DNA of 64,000 bases from CAVSIP01 sp963728075 (GCA_963728075.1 CAVSIP010000001.1:801955-865954); one strand, 5' to 3'; shown: positions 1 through 8,355, numbered from the stretch's first letter. Translations and numbers: made by a program. The notes: a model not told the origin generated them from the sequence alone.

Positions 1-148
1 GGATCCCCAGCAGGACCACCTCGCGCGCACCCTTGGTGCGCTCGATGATCTCGTGGGTGATCCGGGTGAGCGCGCGTCTGACGTCGTCGGCTTCGAGGAC
101 GGCGCGCGCAGCGGACACATCGCCCGAGGTCGGGCGTGGGACGGTCAT
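1..148 (-). CDS. pyrR: PyrR, pyrimidine operon regulator (N-terminal part, cut by window edge)
   Basis: Only the first 49 codons are present; the gene runs off the left edge. The visible residues, including the stretch RRALTRITHEIIERTKGA and the strand VVLLGI, match the N-terminus of PyrR, which binds pyr mRNA in a UMP-dependent way and has a phosphoribosyltransferase fold. The ATG at 148 is preceded by a strong AAGGAGG ribosome-binding site about 8 bases upstream. PyrR usually heads the pyr operon, so pyrB and pyrC would be expected further left. The bldD gene is divergent from it, leaving about 196 bases for two promoters. Confidence 0.85.
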   Translation of the reverse strand, partial: MTVPRPTSGDVSAARAVLEADDVRRALTRITHEIIERTKGAREVVLLGI

Positions 149-344
149 GTCCCGGGACCTCCTTCCCCGCCTCACGGGACGGGCGTTAAAGGACGTCTGG
201 CTCTGGCGACAAGTTAGCAGGCCCCCGCCTCTTGCGTTTCTGCGCCACGCCGGTCACGCTTAGTGAAGCGCGGTGCTTGAAATCGCCCAGACCGGGCAAT
301 AGCGTTACGCAGCGTAACCCGACCCAGCTGCCAGGGAGCCGGCG

Positions 345-857
345 ATGGATGAGGTGACAGAGGAGTCGGCGTCGTACGCGAAGGCGCTCGGTGCCCGTCT
401 GCGTGCGATCCGTACCCAGCAGGGACTCTCCCTGCACGGTGTCGAGGAGAAGTCCCAGGGACGGTGGAAGGCCGTCGTCGTGGGCTCCTACGAGCGTGGT
501 GACCGTTCGGTGACCGTCCAGAAGCTGGCGGAGCTCGCCGACTTCTACGGCATCCCCATCGCCGAGCTGCTGCCGGAAGGTGACGGCACGGCCGCGTCTC
601 CCGAGCCGCCGCCGCGCATCGTCATCGACCTCGAGAAGCTGCAGGCCGTACCAGCCGACGAGGCCGGGCCGCTGGCGCGCTACGCCCAGTCGATCCAGAG
701 CCAGCGGGGCGACTACAACGGTCGGGTGCTGTCCATCCGGCAGGACGACCTGCGCTCGCTGTCGGTGATCTACAACCGGCCGCAGCACGAGGTCGCGGAC
801 CAGCTCATCGGCTGGGGCGTCATGAACGCCGACGCCCGCCGAGCCCTGGACTCCTAG
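345..857 (+). CDS. bldD: BldD, developmental master regulator and c-di-GMP receptor
   Basis: The 170-residue protein has an N-terminal XRE-type helix-turn-helix domain (about residues 10-75) with the nearly invariant BldD stretch EEKSQGRWKAVVVGSYERGD, and a C-terminal domain of about 80 residues. The c-di-GMP signature RGD-X8-RQDD is intact (RGD 121-123, RQDD 132-135). In Streptomyces, a tetramer of c-di-GMP joins two BldD C-terminal domains and lets the dimer repress development genes; the same activity is inferred here. The gene is single and divergent from pyrR. Its stop codon overlaps that of convergent nusB in a shared CTAG. The start at 345 has a modest AGGGAG site upstream. Confidence 0.95.
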   Translation: MDEVTEESASYAKALGARLRAIRTQQGLSLHGVEEKSQGRWKAVVVGSYERGDRSVTVQKLAELADFYGIPIAELLPEGDGTAASPEPPPRIVIDLEKLQAVPADEAGPLARYAQSIQSQRGDYNGRVLSIRQDDLRSLSVIYNRPQHEVADQLIGWGVMNADARRALDS

Positions 858-1264
858 CGAGCCAGCTCCGGCTTGAGCTGGAGCAGCCGGGCGAGCAGAC
901 CGTTGACGAACCCCGGCGACTCGTCCGTGGACAGGCTGCGGGCGAGGCGTACGGCCTCGTCGAGCACCACCGGGTCGGGCACGTCGTCGCGCCACAGCAG
1001 CTCGTAGACGGCGACGCGCAGCACCGCACGGTCCACCGGCGGCATGCGGTCGAGCGTCCAGCCCTCGGCGTACGTCGAGAGCAGCTCGTCGATGCGGGAA
1101 CGGCGCTCGGTCACGCCCTCGACGAGCTCGACGGCGTACTCCGCGATGGGCGGGTCGGCCTGCGCCACCCGCTCGGCGAGGGTGGCGAGGGGGTCGCTGC
1201 CGCGGACGTCGCTTTCGAACAGGACGTCGACGGCACGCTTGCGGGCCTTGCTGCGGGCTGCCAC
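854..1264 (-). CDS. nusB: NusB, transcription antitermination factor
   Basis: A 136-residue all-helical NusB protein beginning MAARSKARKRAVDVLFESDV, with the typical segments IDELLSTYAEGWTLDRMPPVDRAVLR and VPDPVVLDEAVRLAR split over the helices. It binds boxA RNA with NusE (S10) in rRNA antitermination. Length is normal for the family. It follows efp by 10 bases on the same strand, the usual actinobacterial order efp-nusB. The gene ends tail-to-tail with bldD, and the two TAG stops share the palindrome CTAG at 854-857, so no spacer or hairpin separates them. Confidence 0.95.
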   Translation of the reverse strand: MAARSKARKRAVDVLFESDVRGSDPLATLAERVAQADPPIAEYAVELVEGVTERRSRIDELLSTYAEGWTLDRMPPVDRAVLRVAVYELLWRDDVPDPVVLDEAVRLARSLSTDESPGFVNGLLARLLQLKPELAR

Positions 1265-1274
1265 GAAGGGCCGG

Positions 1275-1838
1275 TCAGCCCGTGACGCGGCCGAGGTAAC
1301 GGCCGTCGCGGGTGTCGACCTTCACCTTCTCGCCGGTGGTGAGGAACAGCGGCACCTGGATCGTCGCACCGGTCTCCAACGTGGCCGGCTTGTTGCCGCC
1401 GGTGGAGCGGTCGCCCTGCAGGCCCGGCTCGGTGTAGGTGATGGTGAGCTCGACCGACGCGGGCAGCTCGACGTACAGCGGGATGCCCTCGTGGCTGGCC
1501 ACCGTGGCAGTCATGTTCTCCAGCAGGTACGACGTCGCGTCGCCCACCGTGTCGGCCGGTACGGGCACCTGGTCGTAGGTGCTGGTGTCCATGAAGATGA
1601 AGTTCTCGCCGTCGGCGTAGAGGTACTGCATCTCCCGCTTGTCCACCGTGGCGATGTCGACCTTCACGCCGGCGTTGAACGTCCGCTCGACCACCTGGCC
1701 GGTGAGCACGTTCTTCAGCTTGGTGCGAACGAACGCGCCACCCTTGCCAGGCTTGACGTGCTGGAACTCGACCACGTTCCAGAGGACGCCGTCGAGGTCG
1801 AGGGTCATCCCGTTCTTCAAGTCGTTCGTGGTCGCCAC
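1275..1838 (-). CDS. efp: Elongation factor P
   Basis: The 187-residue protein has the three-domain EF-P layout: KOW-like domain I (about 1-65), then two OB folds ending in the conserved RDGRYLGRV. It rescues ribosomes stalled on polyproline. The tip loop of domain I reads HVKPGKGGAF with Lys32 at the apex. Most actinobacterial EF-Ps that I know read PGKGP at this place, a form described as working with an unmodified lysine; here the last residue is Gly34. No EpmA or EarP gene is near. The gene lies 23 bases downstream of the Xaa-Pro peptidase gene and 10 bases upstream of nusB, so co-transcription is likely. Confidence 0.96.
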   Translation of the reverse strand: MATTNDLKNGMTLDLDGVLWNVVEFQHVKPGKGGAFVRTKLKNVLTGQVVERTFNAGVKVDIATVDKREMQYLYADGENFIFMDTSTYDQVPVPADTVGDATSYLLENMTATVASHEGIPLYVELPASVELTITYTEPGLQGDRSTGGNKPATLETGATIQVPLFLTTGEKVKVDTRDGRYLGRVTG

Positions 1839-1861
1839 GGCGCGCGCTCCTCCAGCGGACC

Positions 1862-2980
1862 TCAGAGCACCTGGAGGTCCTTCGTCGTGTTCGTCAGCAG
1901 CTCCGGCTCGCCGTCGCGGACGACGAGCGTGTCCTCGATGCGCACACCGCCCCGTCCCGGTAGGTAGACACCGGGCTCGACGGTGACGGGCATCCCGGCG
2001 TCGAGTGTAACGGTGTCCCCGCTGCCCGGGCCGATCATGGGAGCCTCGTGGATCTCCAGCCCGACCCCGTGGCCGAGCCCGTGCGGGAACTGCTCGCCGT
2101 ACCCCGCGTCGACGATCTGCGCACGGGCCACGGTGTCGACGTCCCTTGCGCGGACGCCGGGCGCGAGCGCGTGCCGACCGGCCCGCTGCGCGACGCGGAC
2201 GACGTCGTAGATCTCGCGCTGCCAGTCCGCCGGCTCGCCGAGGACCACCGTGCGGGTCATGTCGGAGTGGTAGCCGTCGACCAGGGCACCGAAGTCGAAC
2301 TTCACCAGGTCGCCGCGGGCGAGCGACCGCTCGGTGGGCCGATGATGCGGGACGGCACTGTTCTCCCCCGTCGCGACGATCGTCTCGAACGACGGTGCGA
2401 CGGCGCCGTACGCGCGCATCAGCTCGTCGAGCTCACGGGCCACCTCGCGCTCGGTGCGGCCGGCGGCGACACGCGGCAGCAGTTCGGCGAACGCCCGGTC
2501 GGCGACGGCGGCGGCCCGGCGCAGCGCGTCGACCTCGGCGGCGTCCTTGACGGCGCGCAGCGTCTCCACGGCCGGACCCAGCCGGACCAGCTCTGAGCCG
2601 GGGGCCGCGGCCGCAAGGGTGTCGTACGCCGCGACGGTGACGTCGTGCTCCTCGAAGCCGAGCCGGCCGCGCCCGGCCGTGTGGGCGAGCGCCGGCGCGA
2701 CGTCCCGCTCGACGAGCAGATCGACGTCCGGCGCCTGCCGCGCGGCCTGGGTGGTGTAGCGGCCGTCGGTGGCAAGCACCGCGGAGCCGTCCGCGTGCAG
2801 GAGCAGGGCGCCGTTCGACCCGGTGAACCCGGTGAGGTAGCGCACGTTGACGAGCCGGGTCACCACCGCCGCGTCGATGTCCGCGGCGGCGAGGGCAGCG
2901 GCGAGCCGGGAGCGACGGACGGCGTGGGTGTCGGACACCCGCACACCGTACGGCCGATCAGCTGCGGCGACCGGTCCCAC
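1862..2980 (-). CDS. Xaa-Pro aminopeptidase family metallopeptidase (M24B)
   Basis: The protein has an N-terminal creatinase-like domain (about 15-135) and a C-terminal pita-bread metallopeptidase domain. All five metal ligands are in recognisable motifs: the Asp pair in FDFGALVDGYHSDMTRT, His in HGLGHGVGLEIHEAP, Glu in VEPGVY and Glu in GVRIEDT. It should remove N-terminal residues that precede proline, in the cytoplasm. The neighbouring order peptidase-efp-nusB is standard for actinobacteria. The start is uncertain: GTG at 2980 overlaps the end of the upstream signal peptidase gene by 23 bases; GTG codons at 2944 and 2938 give a more usual N-terminus (VSDTHAVRRSRLAAAL). Confidence 0.92.
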   Translation of the reverse strand: MGPVAAADRPYGVRVSDTHAVRRSRLAAALAAADIDAAVVTRLVNVRYLTGFTGSNGALLLHADGSAVLATDGRYTTQAARQAPDVDLLVERDVAPALAHTAGRGRLGFEEHDVTVAAYDTLAAAAPGSELVRLGPAVETLRAVKDAAEVDALRRAAAVADRAFAELLPRVAAGRTEREVARELDELMRAYGAVAPSFETIVATGENSAVPHHRPTERSLARGDLVKFDFGALVDGYHSDMTRTVVLGEPADWQREIYDVVRVAQRAGRHALAPGVRARDVDTVARAQIVDAGYGEQFPHGLGHGVGLEIHEAPMIGPGSGDTVTLDAGMPVTVEPGVYLPGRGGVRIEDTLVVRDGEPELLTNTTKDLQVL

Positions 2981-4583
2981 GCAGCCGTCGGACCGCCCCG
3001 TCCTCGGTGGGCCGGGCGGTGCGCTCCTGGCGCGGCACCAGTTGCGTGACCTCGGCGGTCGGGTCCGGCTCGCCGGGGTCGGGCGCGTCGATGCGGTAGC
3101 GGTAGAGCGTGCCTTCGTCCTCGACGAAGTACGCGCCGCTGGGCTCGTGGGCCAGGATCACCCGCTCGTACTGCTTGGCGAGCTTGGCCAGAGCCTCCAT
3201 CGAGGTCACGTCGACGACGCTCTCCCCCGCCGGCGGCCGCGCGATCTGCAGCAGCTGCTCGCCGTACCGGGCCCGCACCGCGGCAGTGGGGTCACCGTGC
3301 TTGCGCCCGGCGTACAGGACCAGCCCGCCGAGAGCGGCCAGCGCGAGGACGGCGCCGGCCACGCCGGCGCGGCGAGCCGTCCGGACCGAGAGGTCGTGGC
3401 CGAGCACGCTCATCGTCGCGGGAACGGTGACCGGCCGGGCGACCGACCCGGCGTCCGCCGGGTAGTAGGTGGTCTGGGCGTCCTTGCTGATCACGGGTGC
3501 GAGCTGCAGGCCCGAGATGCGGAAGGACAGCGTCGGCGTGTGGTCGAGCACGACGTGCTGGCCCGCGATCGTCCCCTCGCGGTGCACGTCGGCGATGACC
3601 GAGACGGTGTAGCTGCCTGCGTTCACGCCGGTCAGCTCGCTGACCTGCTTCGTCAGTGCTTGCACGGCCGCGACATCGACCGTGGCGTGGGTGATGACCG
3701 TGTCGCCGCTGAAGCTGCGCGTGGCGGACGTCGACAGGTCCCTGCTCCAGCCGTTGCCGTCGGAGACGCGCACGACCGTGGAGACCGTGCCGGTCAGGCT
3801 GTGCGGGGCCTCGGTGGCGAGCTCGTCGCGGACCGTGCCGGTCACCCGGTCGACCAGCTTGAGGAAAACCGGGTCACCGGTCTGCACCGTGCCGTCGGGG
3901 TAGACGGTGCTCTTCGCCACCGAGGCGCTGTAGGACAGGTCCGCCTTCTGCTGGTAGGCAGTGGCGTGCTGTGTCGTGGTGTCGAGCGGGTGGCGCAGTC
4001 CCATGACCGCCAGAACGGCGCAGCCGAGACCCACGAGTCCCAGCGTCGCGGCCGCCGTACGGCCCCACTCCGGCAGGTACGAGACGGAGGCGGCGGTTGG
4101 TGCCTTCACCCCGTCTCCCCTCCTCCGTCGTCGCCGGCGACGCTCTTCGTCCGTGGCCAGGATGACGCCCACGGCGAGCAGCGCTGCATGCAGCGGCTGC
4201 GCGACCCAGGCCAGGACGAGACCCACCTTGGGGATGTGCAACCACAACTTTCCATAGATGTGGTCGGCACGAAGGTGCTCCGGGTCAAGCCAGGAGTTGT
4301 TGTCTCCTTTGAACACGAACCGGTCACCGACCTGCCGCACGATGCGGTGCATGACCGTGGTGTGCAGCCGGTCGCTGCGGTAGGCCACGACGTCGCCGAC
4401 GTGGTACTCGTCCGCGCTGCGAGCGATGGCGAGGTCACCGGTGTGGAAGTTCGGCTCCATGCTGATGCCGTGGGTGACGACGAACGTCGCCGCGCCGCCG
4501 AGCTTCGCCGGCCACAGCAGGAAGAAGGCGATCGCGAGCAGCGGGGCAGCAATCGCTGCAAGAGCGCGCCGCACCGGCCTCAC
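2958..4583 (-). CDS. SipW-type signal peptidase I fused to a DUF5305 domain
   Basis: A 541-residue membrane protein. Residues 1-140 form an S26B signal peptidase: a first membrane segment (about 7-28), the nucleophile in GISMEP (Ser41), His79 in VMHRIV where bacterial Lep enzymes have Lys, and Asp94/Asp100 in KGDNNSWLD. This Ser-His-Asp set is the ER/archaeal/SipW type. A second membrane segment is followed by a basic stretch (near 148-156). Residues about 160-410 carry another membrane anchor and a beta-rich extracellular domain that resembles DUF5305. A further membrane segment (about 400-420) and a cytoplasmic tail of about 120 residues follow. It lies 67 bases downstream of its likely substrate gene. 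The GTG at 4583 touches the GGGGAG motif; GTG at 4574 is better spaced from it and may be the true start. Confidence 0.88.
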   Translation of the reverse strand: MRPVRRALAAIAAPLLAIAFFLLWPAKLGGAATFVVTHGISMEPNFHTGDLAIARSADEYHVGDVVAYRSDRLHTTVMHRIVRQVGDRFVFKGDNNSWLDPEHLRADHIYGKLWLHIPKVGLVLAWVAQPLHAALLAVGVILATDEERRRRRRRRGDGVKAPTAASVSYLPEWGRTAAATLGLVGLGCAVLAVMGLRHPLDTTTQHATAYQQKADLSYSASVAKSTVYPDGTVQTGDPVFLKLVDRVTGTVRDELATEAPHSLTGTVSTVVRVSDGNGWSRDLSTSATRSFSGDTVITHATVDVAAVQALTKQVSELTGVNAGSYTVSVIADVHREGTIAGQHVVLDHTPTLSFRISGLQLAPVISKDAQTTYYPADAGSVARPVTVPATMSVLGHDLSVRTARRAGVAGAVLALAALGGLVLYAGRKHGDPTAAVRARYGEQLLQIARPPAGESVVDVTSMEALAKLAKQYERVILAHEPSGAYFVEDEGTLYRYRIDAPDPGEPDPTAEVTQLVPRQERTARPTEDGAVRRLRGTGRRS

Positions 4584-4611
4584 CTCCCCGCAGCAGTCTC
4601 GACATGACTGA

Positions 4612-4635
4612 GGCCCGGCTCAAGCAAGCCGGGCC
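4612..4635 (-). terminator. Intercistronic hairpin between the SipW substrate gene and the peptidase gene
   Basis: A perfect 9-base stem (GGCCCGGCT with AGCCGGGCC) and a 6-base loop lie in the 67-base gap after the small secreted protein gene. No U-tract follows on the minus strand. It may act as an attenuator or RNA-stability hairpin that makes the substrate more abundant than its peptidase; this role is inferred. Confidence 0.5.
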
Positions 4636-4650
4636 CAGTCACGTGCGTCG

Positions 4651-5091
4651 TCAGCTGTGCACAGAGATGGCCACGCTGGTCACGCTCGCAACCGTCGGCT
4701 CGGTCGAAAGCGTGCAGACCACCTGTGTGTCACCGGTGGCGGCGCCCGAGAACAGTGCGGATGCGATGTTGAGGGTGGAGAGCAGTGTCGGGACGCACGT
4801 AGCGTTGCTGGCAGCGCTCAACACGCCGCTAGCGCCGGACAGGGTCACTTCGCTCGTGAGGTTGCTCAGGTCCGTGCTGGGCACCAGGAACTCCACCTTG
4901 CTCAACAGCGAACTGTCCAACGTGTCAGCCACGTACTTGATCTGTGAGATGTCGACACCCGAGGCCGACACACTTCCGTAGCCGAGCTTGGACGCCGACA
5001 CGCCGGTGTTGCTGTCGGTGAAGGCGCTGCCTCCGGCGATGACGACGCCTGCCAGGAGGCCCACACCCAGAAGCTTCTTGGTGCTCCGCAT
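4651..5091 (-). CDS. Small secreted protein with a SipW-cognate signal peptide
   Basis: The start at 5091 (ATG, GGGGAG six bases upstream) gives 146 residues. The N-terminus has two lysines, a hydrophobic core and the sequence GGSAFTDSNTG, close to the A-F-x-D pattern of SipW-cognate signal peptides of TasA- and CalY-like proteins. The mature part of about 120 residues is rich in Ser, Thr and Val, has two cysteines, and is predicted beta-rich. It has no known catalytic motif. It is immediately upstream of the SipW-type peptidase on the same strand, which supports a substrate-enzyme pair. A biofilm or surface fibre role would follow from TasA analogy only. I do not recognise the mature domain. 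Confidence 0.8.
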   Translation of the reverse strand: MRSTKKLLGVGLLAGVVIAGGSAFTDSNTGVSASKLGYGSVSASGVDISQIKYVADTLDSSLLSKVEFLVPSTDLSNLTSEVTLSGASGVLSAASNATCVPTLLSTLNIASALFSGAATGDTQVVCTLSTEPTVASVTSVAISVHS

Positions 5092-5365
5092 CTTGTGCTC
5101 CCCGCTTGCTCCGTTGCGGTGGCCCGCTACCACCGCGTTCTGGGCTAGTTGTCGGCCGCGTGCCGGGCTACTGAAGCCCTCATCTCTCGCTAGGACCAAG
5201 ATGACTCGGATTGACTAGGCCACTTGCCAGATCGGTGACGTGGCGCTGCTCCGGTCGGAGCAGTTTCGGACCGTTTTCGGCCTGAGGACCGAACCGCGCT
5301 CAAGACCGCCGTCCGCAACGACGATCACCCCCCTCAGTGTCCGGATGTCGACTTGGGGAGGAAAC

Positions 5366-7297
5366 ATGCGGGTGCGACGGGGGCTGGCCAGGGCCATGCT
5401 CGCAGTGGCGGTGGCAGCGGGAGCCGGAATCGCGCCCATGATGGCGGCGAACGCCGCAGTGGCAACCTTCCCGGCGCCCAGCGGGTTGTGGCCCCCACCG
5501 CCGCCGCCGCAGTCCACGTATGACGTGCCGCAGTACAAGAACCTGGAACTGAGGTGGCACGACACGGGCGCCAGCGCATACCTGGTCGAGCTGACCGATG
5601 ACGGGACCTACGCCGAAGGGCATGTCCTGCGTGCGACGACCAGGCTTCCCCGCTGGTCGCCTCCGACCACCATCCCCGCCGGCAGCTACCGCTGGCACGT
5701 GAAGGCCCTCTACCCCGGCGGCTCGAGCGCCTGGGCGGCGTCCAGCTTCGTTCGTGGCTGGGATGCGGCGCCGGCGAACCCCCAGGCTGACACGAGCGCA
5801 GCTGCGCCGACGTTCTCCTGGTCCCCGCTGACTGACGCCTCGTTCTACGAAGTCGAGATCAGCGACATCAACGTCGACCAGCAGCAGCCACCGATGGCCG
5901 GGACGTGGCGGCATTCAACCTGCTACACGAATCACACCTTCCTCTCGCTGTACGGCGTCGTTGCCGGCACCGAGAACACTCCCGGTGACGAGGGCAACTG
6001 CCCCACGAGCGTGACTGCAGACAGCGCCGACATGAGTGGGCAGACGCTGCCCAACCCGCTGCCGCCGGGCACCTACTACTGGCGGGTGCGCGGACGTGAC
6101 GCCACCGTGGACGCCCGCAAGCAGCCGTTTGCCGATCCGGCCGTCGCGTGCACCGGCGTCTGGTACACGGTCGACTCTCAGGACGGCAAGGTTCAGCTGC
6201 CTGAGGCACCACCCGACTACCTGGCGAAGCCTGAGTGCAGCGCTTGGTCTGCGATGCACCCCTTCACCATCTCTGCACCCACGGCAACCTCCGGCGTGTC
6301 CGGCCCGCCGGCGAACCTGCGCGTCTACCCCACCACCGGCGACCCGGCGGCTGTGACGGTCGACACCACCGACACGCCCCGTTTCGCGTGGGACGCCGTG
6401 CCCGGCACCGCCAAGTACCGGCTGTACCTTTCCCGGACCCCCGACATGCGCGACGCGTTCCGCATCTACGAGACCCAGGCGACCAGTCTCCAGCCAGTCG
6501 ACTCGCTGGGTGACCGGTCGTTGCCCCTGTACTGGATCGTCCAGGCATGTGGTACTGACACCTGCAGCCCGGTACCTGACGACCCGCGCCAGCCACACGC
6601 GTTCACCCGGACCACCGCGCTGACTGTCACGCCGGACGGCCTCTCGCGCCACGGCAAGGCACTCATCATGCCCTGGACCGTCCGCCAGGCCGGGTCGGTG
6701 GACGTTGCTGCGTACGAGGTGCAGGTAGCCAGCACCTACACCGGATTCTCGACGCCGGTCCTCGACCGCACGGTGGACCGACGCGCCGACCGCGGCGACC
6801 AGGCGCACGGTCACCTGACCGTCGACTACGGCGACTTTGCTGTGGGGCCTTACCAGTGGCGGATCCGGCCCATCGACATGTCCGGCAACGCGCTGCCCTG
6901 GGGGCCGGTGAAGTCGTTCTCGTACGGACGGGTCGTCGGCGCCGGCACCGTCGACAGTGCCAGCTCGGCCCTGCTTCACAACGCGTCCTGGGGCGTGCAT
7001 CACGCGTCGGACGCCGTCGGTGCCAGCTACCTGGCAAACGGCAACGCGGGCGCCAGCTCGTCCCTGATGTTCGACGGAACCGGTGTGAGCGTCCTCGCGT
7101 GCAAGGGGCCGAAGTACGGCGAGCTCGAAGTCATCGTCGACGGCGTCACCCGCGCCATCACCTCGCTCGCGCAGGACTGGTCGAGCTGTCGCCACACCGT
7201 GTGGACCAGCCCGGTTCTGCCCCACGGCGTCCACACAGTGGAGCTGCGCGTCATGGACGACGGACCGGTCGGCGTGGACGCGCTGGTGGTGCGCTGA
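5366..7297 (+). CDS. Secreted multi-domain protein with fibronectin-III-like repeats
   Basis: The ATG at 5366 is preceded by GGGAGG at good spacing and begins a classic Sec signal peptide (MRVRRGLARAMLAVAVAAG, cleavage probably after ANA near residue 31). After a polyproline segment follow about four Fn3-like modules, each with a conserved Trp and the ending YYWRVR, YRWHVK or YQWRIR. The last 110 residues look like a carbohydrate-binding or jelly-roll module. Total length is 643 residues. No sortase motif or membrane anchor is seen. It is divergent from the SipW/substrate pair, with 274 bases between the starts. A surface adhesin or matrix protein is possible; the function is unknown. Confidence 0.82.
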   Translation: MRVRRGLARAMLAVAVAAGAGIAPMMAANAAVATFPAPSGLWPPPPPPQSTYDVPQYKNLELRWHDTGASAYLVELTDDGTYAEGHVLRATTRLPRWSPPTTIPAGSYRWHVKALYPGGSSAWAASSFVRGWDAAPANPQADTSAAAPTFSWSPLTDASFYEVEISDINVDQQQPPMAGTWRHSTCYTNHTFLSLYGVVAGTENTPGDEGNCPTSVTADSADMSGQTLPNPLPPGTYYWRVRGRDATVDARKQPFADPAVACTGVWYTVDSQDGKVQLPEAPPDYLAKPECSAWSAMHPFTISAPTATSGVSGPPANLRVYPTTGDPAAVTVDTTDTPRFAWDAVPGTAKYRLYLSRTPDMRDAFRIYETQATSLQPVDSLGDRSLPLYWIVQACGTDTCSPVPDDPRQPHAFTRTTALTVTPDGLSRHGKALIMPWTVRQAGSVDVAAYEVQVASTYTGFSTPVLDRTVDRRADRGDQAHGHLTVDYGDFAVGPYQWRIRPIDMSGNALPWGPVKSFSYGRVVGAGTVDSASSALLHNASWGVHHASDAVGASYLANGNAGASSSLMFDGTGVSVLACKGPKYGELEVIVDGVTRAITSLAQDWSSCRHTVWTSPVLPHGVHTVELRVMDDGPVGVDALVVR

Positions 7298-7364
7298 CTG
7301 ATACCTCCTCGAGGTGACGCGGGAGGTCCACGATCCCCGGTGTCGTCGAGCTGGGGAGGTCGTC

Positions 7365-7747
7365 GTGGCGTTCGTCGGAGGGCAGCGTCAGGAGCGGTTT
7401 CAGCAGCGGGTGCGTGAGGTCGGTGCCGATCGCTGCGTACTGGTCGGTGTTGATGTCGGCAAGCACGCCGCGCTGGCGTTGATCGCGGACGGCTTCGGGC
7501 AGCTGTTGGCGCCAGCGGTCGAGTTCCCCTTGGACGGGCGGGGGGTCTGTCATCTCGAGGCTGCGGTGACCGGCGCGGTCACCGAGCGGCAGTCCGAACT
7601 TGTCCGGTTCGGCGTCGAGGCGTGCGGTCACTACCACCGGCTGCTGCTGCCCGGCTGAGGTCGGCCGGCTGGGACACCGTGGAGCTGCCACCTGCGCAGG
7701 TCGCCGCCGCCCGCGCGCTGAGTACGACGCCGGACCCCTCCCACTGA
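7365..7747 (+). pseudogene. IS110-family transposase remnant, frameshifted and truncated
   Basis: A GTG at 7365 with GGGGAGG upstream opens a frame whose product contains VLVGVDVGKHAALALI and VRFGVEACGHYHRLLL, the DEDD-type N-terminal catalytic blocks of IS110 transposases. The frame stops at 7658. Reading continues in the next frame as AGWDTVELPPAQVAAARAL, the usual following block, and stops at 7745-7747. The C-terminal serine-containing half is missing and no terminal repeats are visible; IS110 elements normally lack them. This is a decayed insertion between the Fn3 protein and aroQ. The 170 bases after it hold no gene that I can recognise. Confidence 0.82.
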
Positions 7748-7917
7748 GCGAGCGCGCACGACGTTGCCTCAGCCGCCAACAGCGAGCTTGCGTGATCAGG
7801 GTGCGCCGCCCGGGACGCCACCACGCCGAACGACCCGTCAGTGCCGCAGCCGCCGTCCCCTCGACGAGCGGCTCTCCAGCATGCGCAACCAACCGCTTGA
7901 CACGACCGGACCGTTAC

Positions 7918-8355
7918 TCAGCGCTCCACCAGCGCCGCCACCGCGCGCAGGGCGAGCCGGTAGGAGTCGAACCCGAAGCCCGCGACGGTTCCGGTGACGA
8001 CGCCGGACACGACGCTGCGATGACGGAACTCCTCCCGAGCCATCGGGTTCGACAGGTGCACCTCCACGACCGGGCAGCCGACCGCGGCCACCGCGTCGCG
8101 AACGGCGTACGAGTAGTGCGTCCAGGCGCCGGGGTTCAGGACGACCGCGGCGGCGGAGTCGGCCGCCTCGTGCAGCCAGCGCAGCATCTCGCCCTCGTCG
8201 TCGGTCTGGCGGACGTCGACGGGCAGACCCAGCTCCTCGCCCTCTGCCAGGCACACAGCCACCAGGTCGTCGTACGTCTGCGTCCCGTACACGTCCGGTT
8301 CGCGCGTGCCCAGACGGCCGAGATTCGGCCCGTTGAGCACCAGCACCGGTCTCAC
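7918..8355 (-). CDS. aroQ: Type II 3-dehydroquinate dehydratase
   Basis: The 145-residue product has the dodecameric type II dehydroquinase motifs: VLNGPNLGRLGTREPDVYG (active-site Tyr and flexible loop), NPGAWTHYSYAVRDA, EVHLSNPMAREEFRHRS (catalytic His) and GFGFDSYRLAL. It dehydrates 3-dehydroquinate in the shikimate pathway. The start is GTG at 8355, overlapping the aroB stop in GTGA. It is last in the aroC-aroK-aroB-aroQ operon. Longer readings upstream lie inside aroB and are not credible. Confidence 0.95.
   Translation of the reverse strand: MRPVLVLNGPNLGRLGTREPDVYGTQTYDDLVAVCLAEGEELGLPVDVRQTDDEGEMLRWLHEAADSAAAVVLNPGAWTHYSYAVRDAVAAVGCPVVEVHLSNPMAREEFRHRSVVSGVVTGTVAGFGFDSYRLALRAVAALVER

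Noticed and set aside
2847..4607. Long open frame of 586 codons on the plus strand opposite the SipW/DUF5305 gene
   Set aside because: High GC removes stop codons from antisense frames. The product is Arg/His/Asp-rich without domains, while the minus-strand gene has clear active-site motifs.
7748..7917. C-terminal half of the IS110 transposase
   Set aside because: All six frames were read; none shows the expected serine-containing C-terminal blocks.
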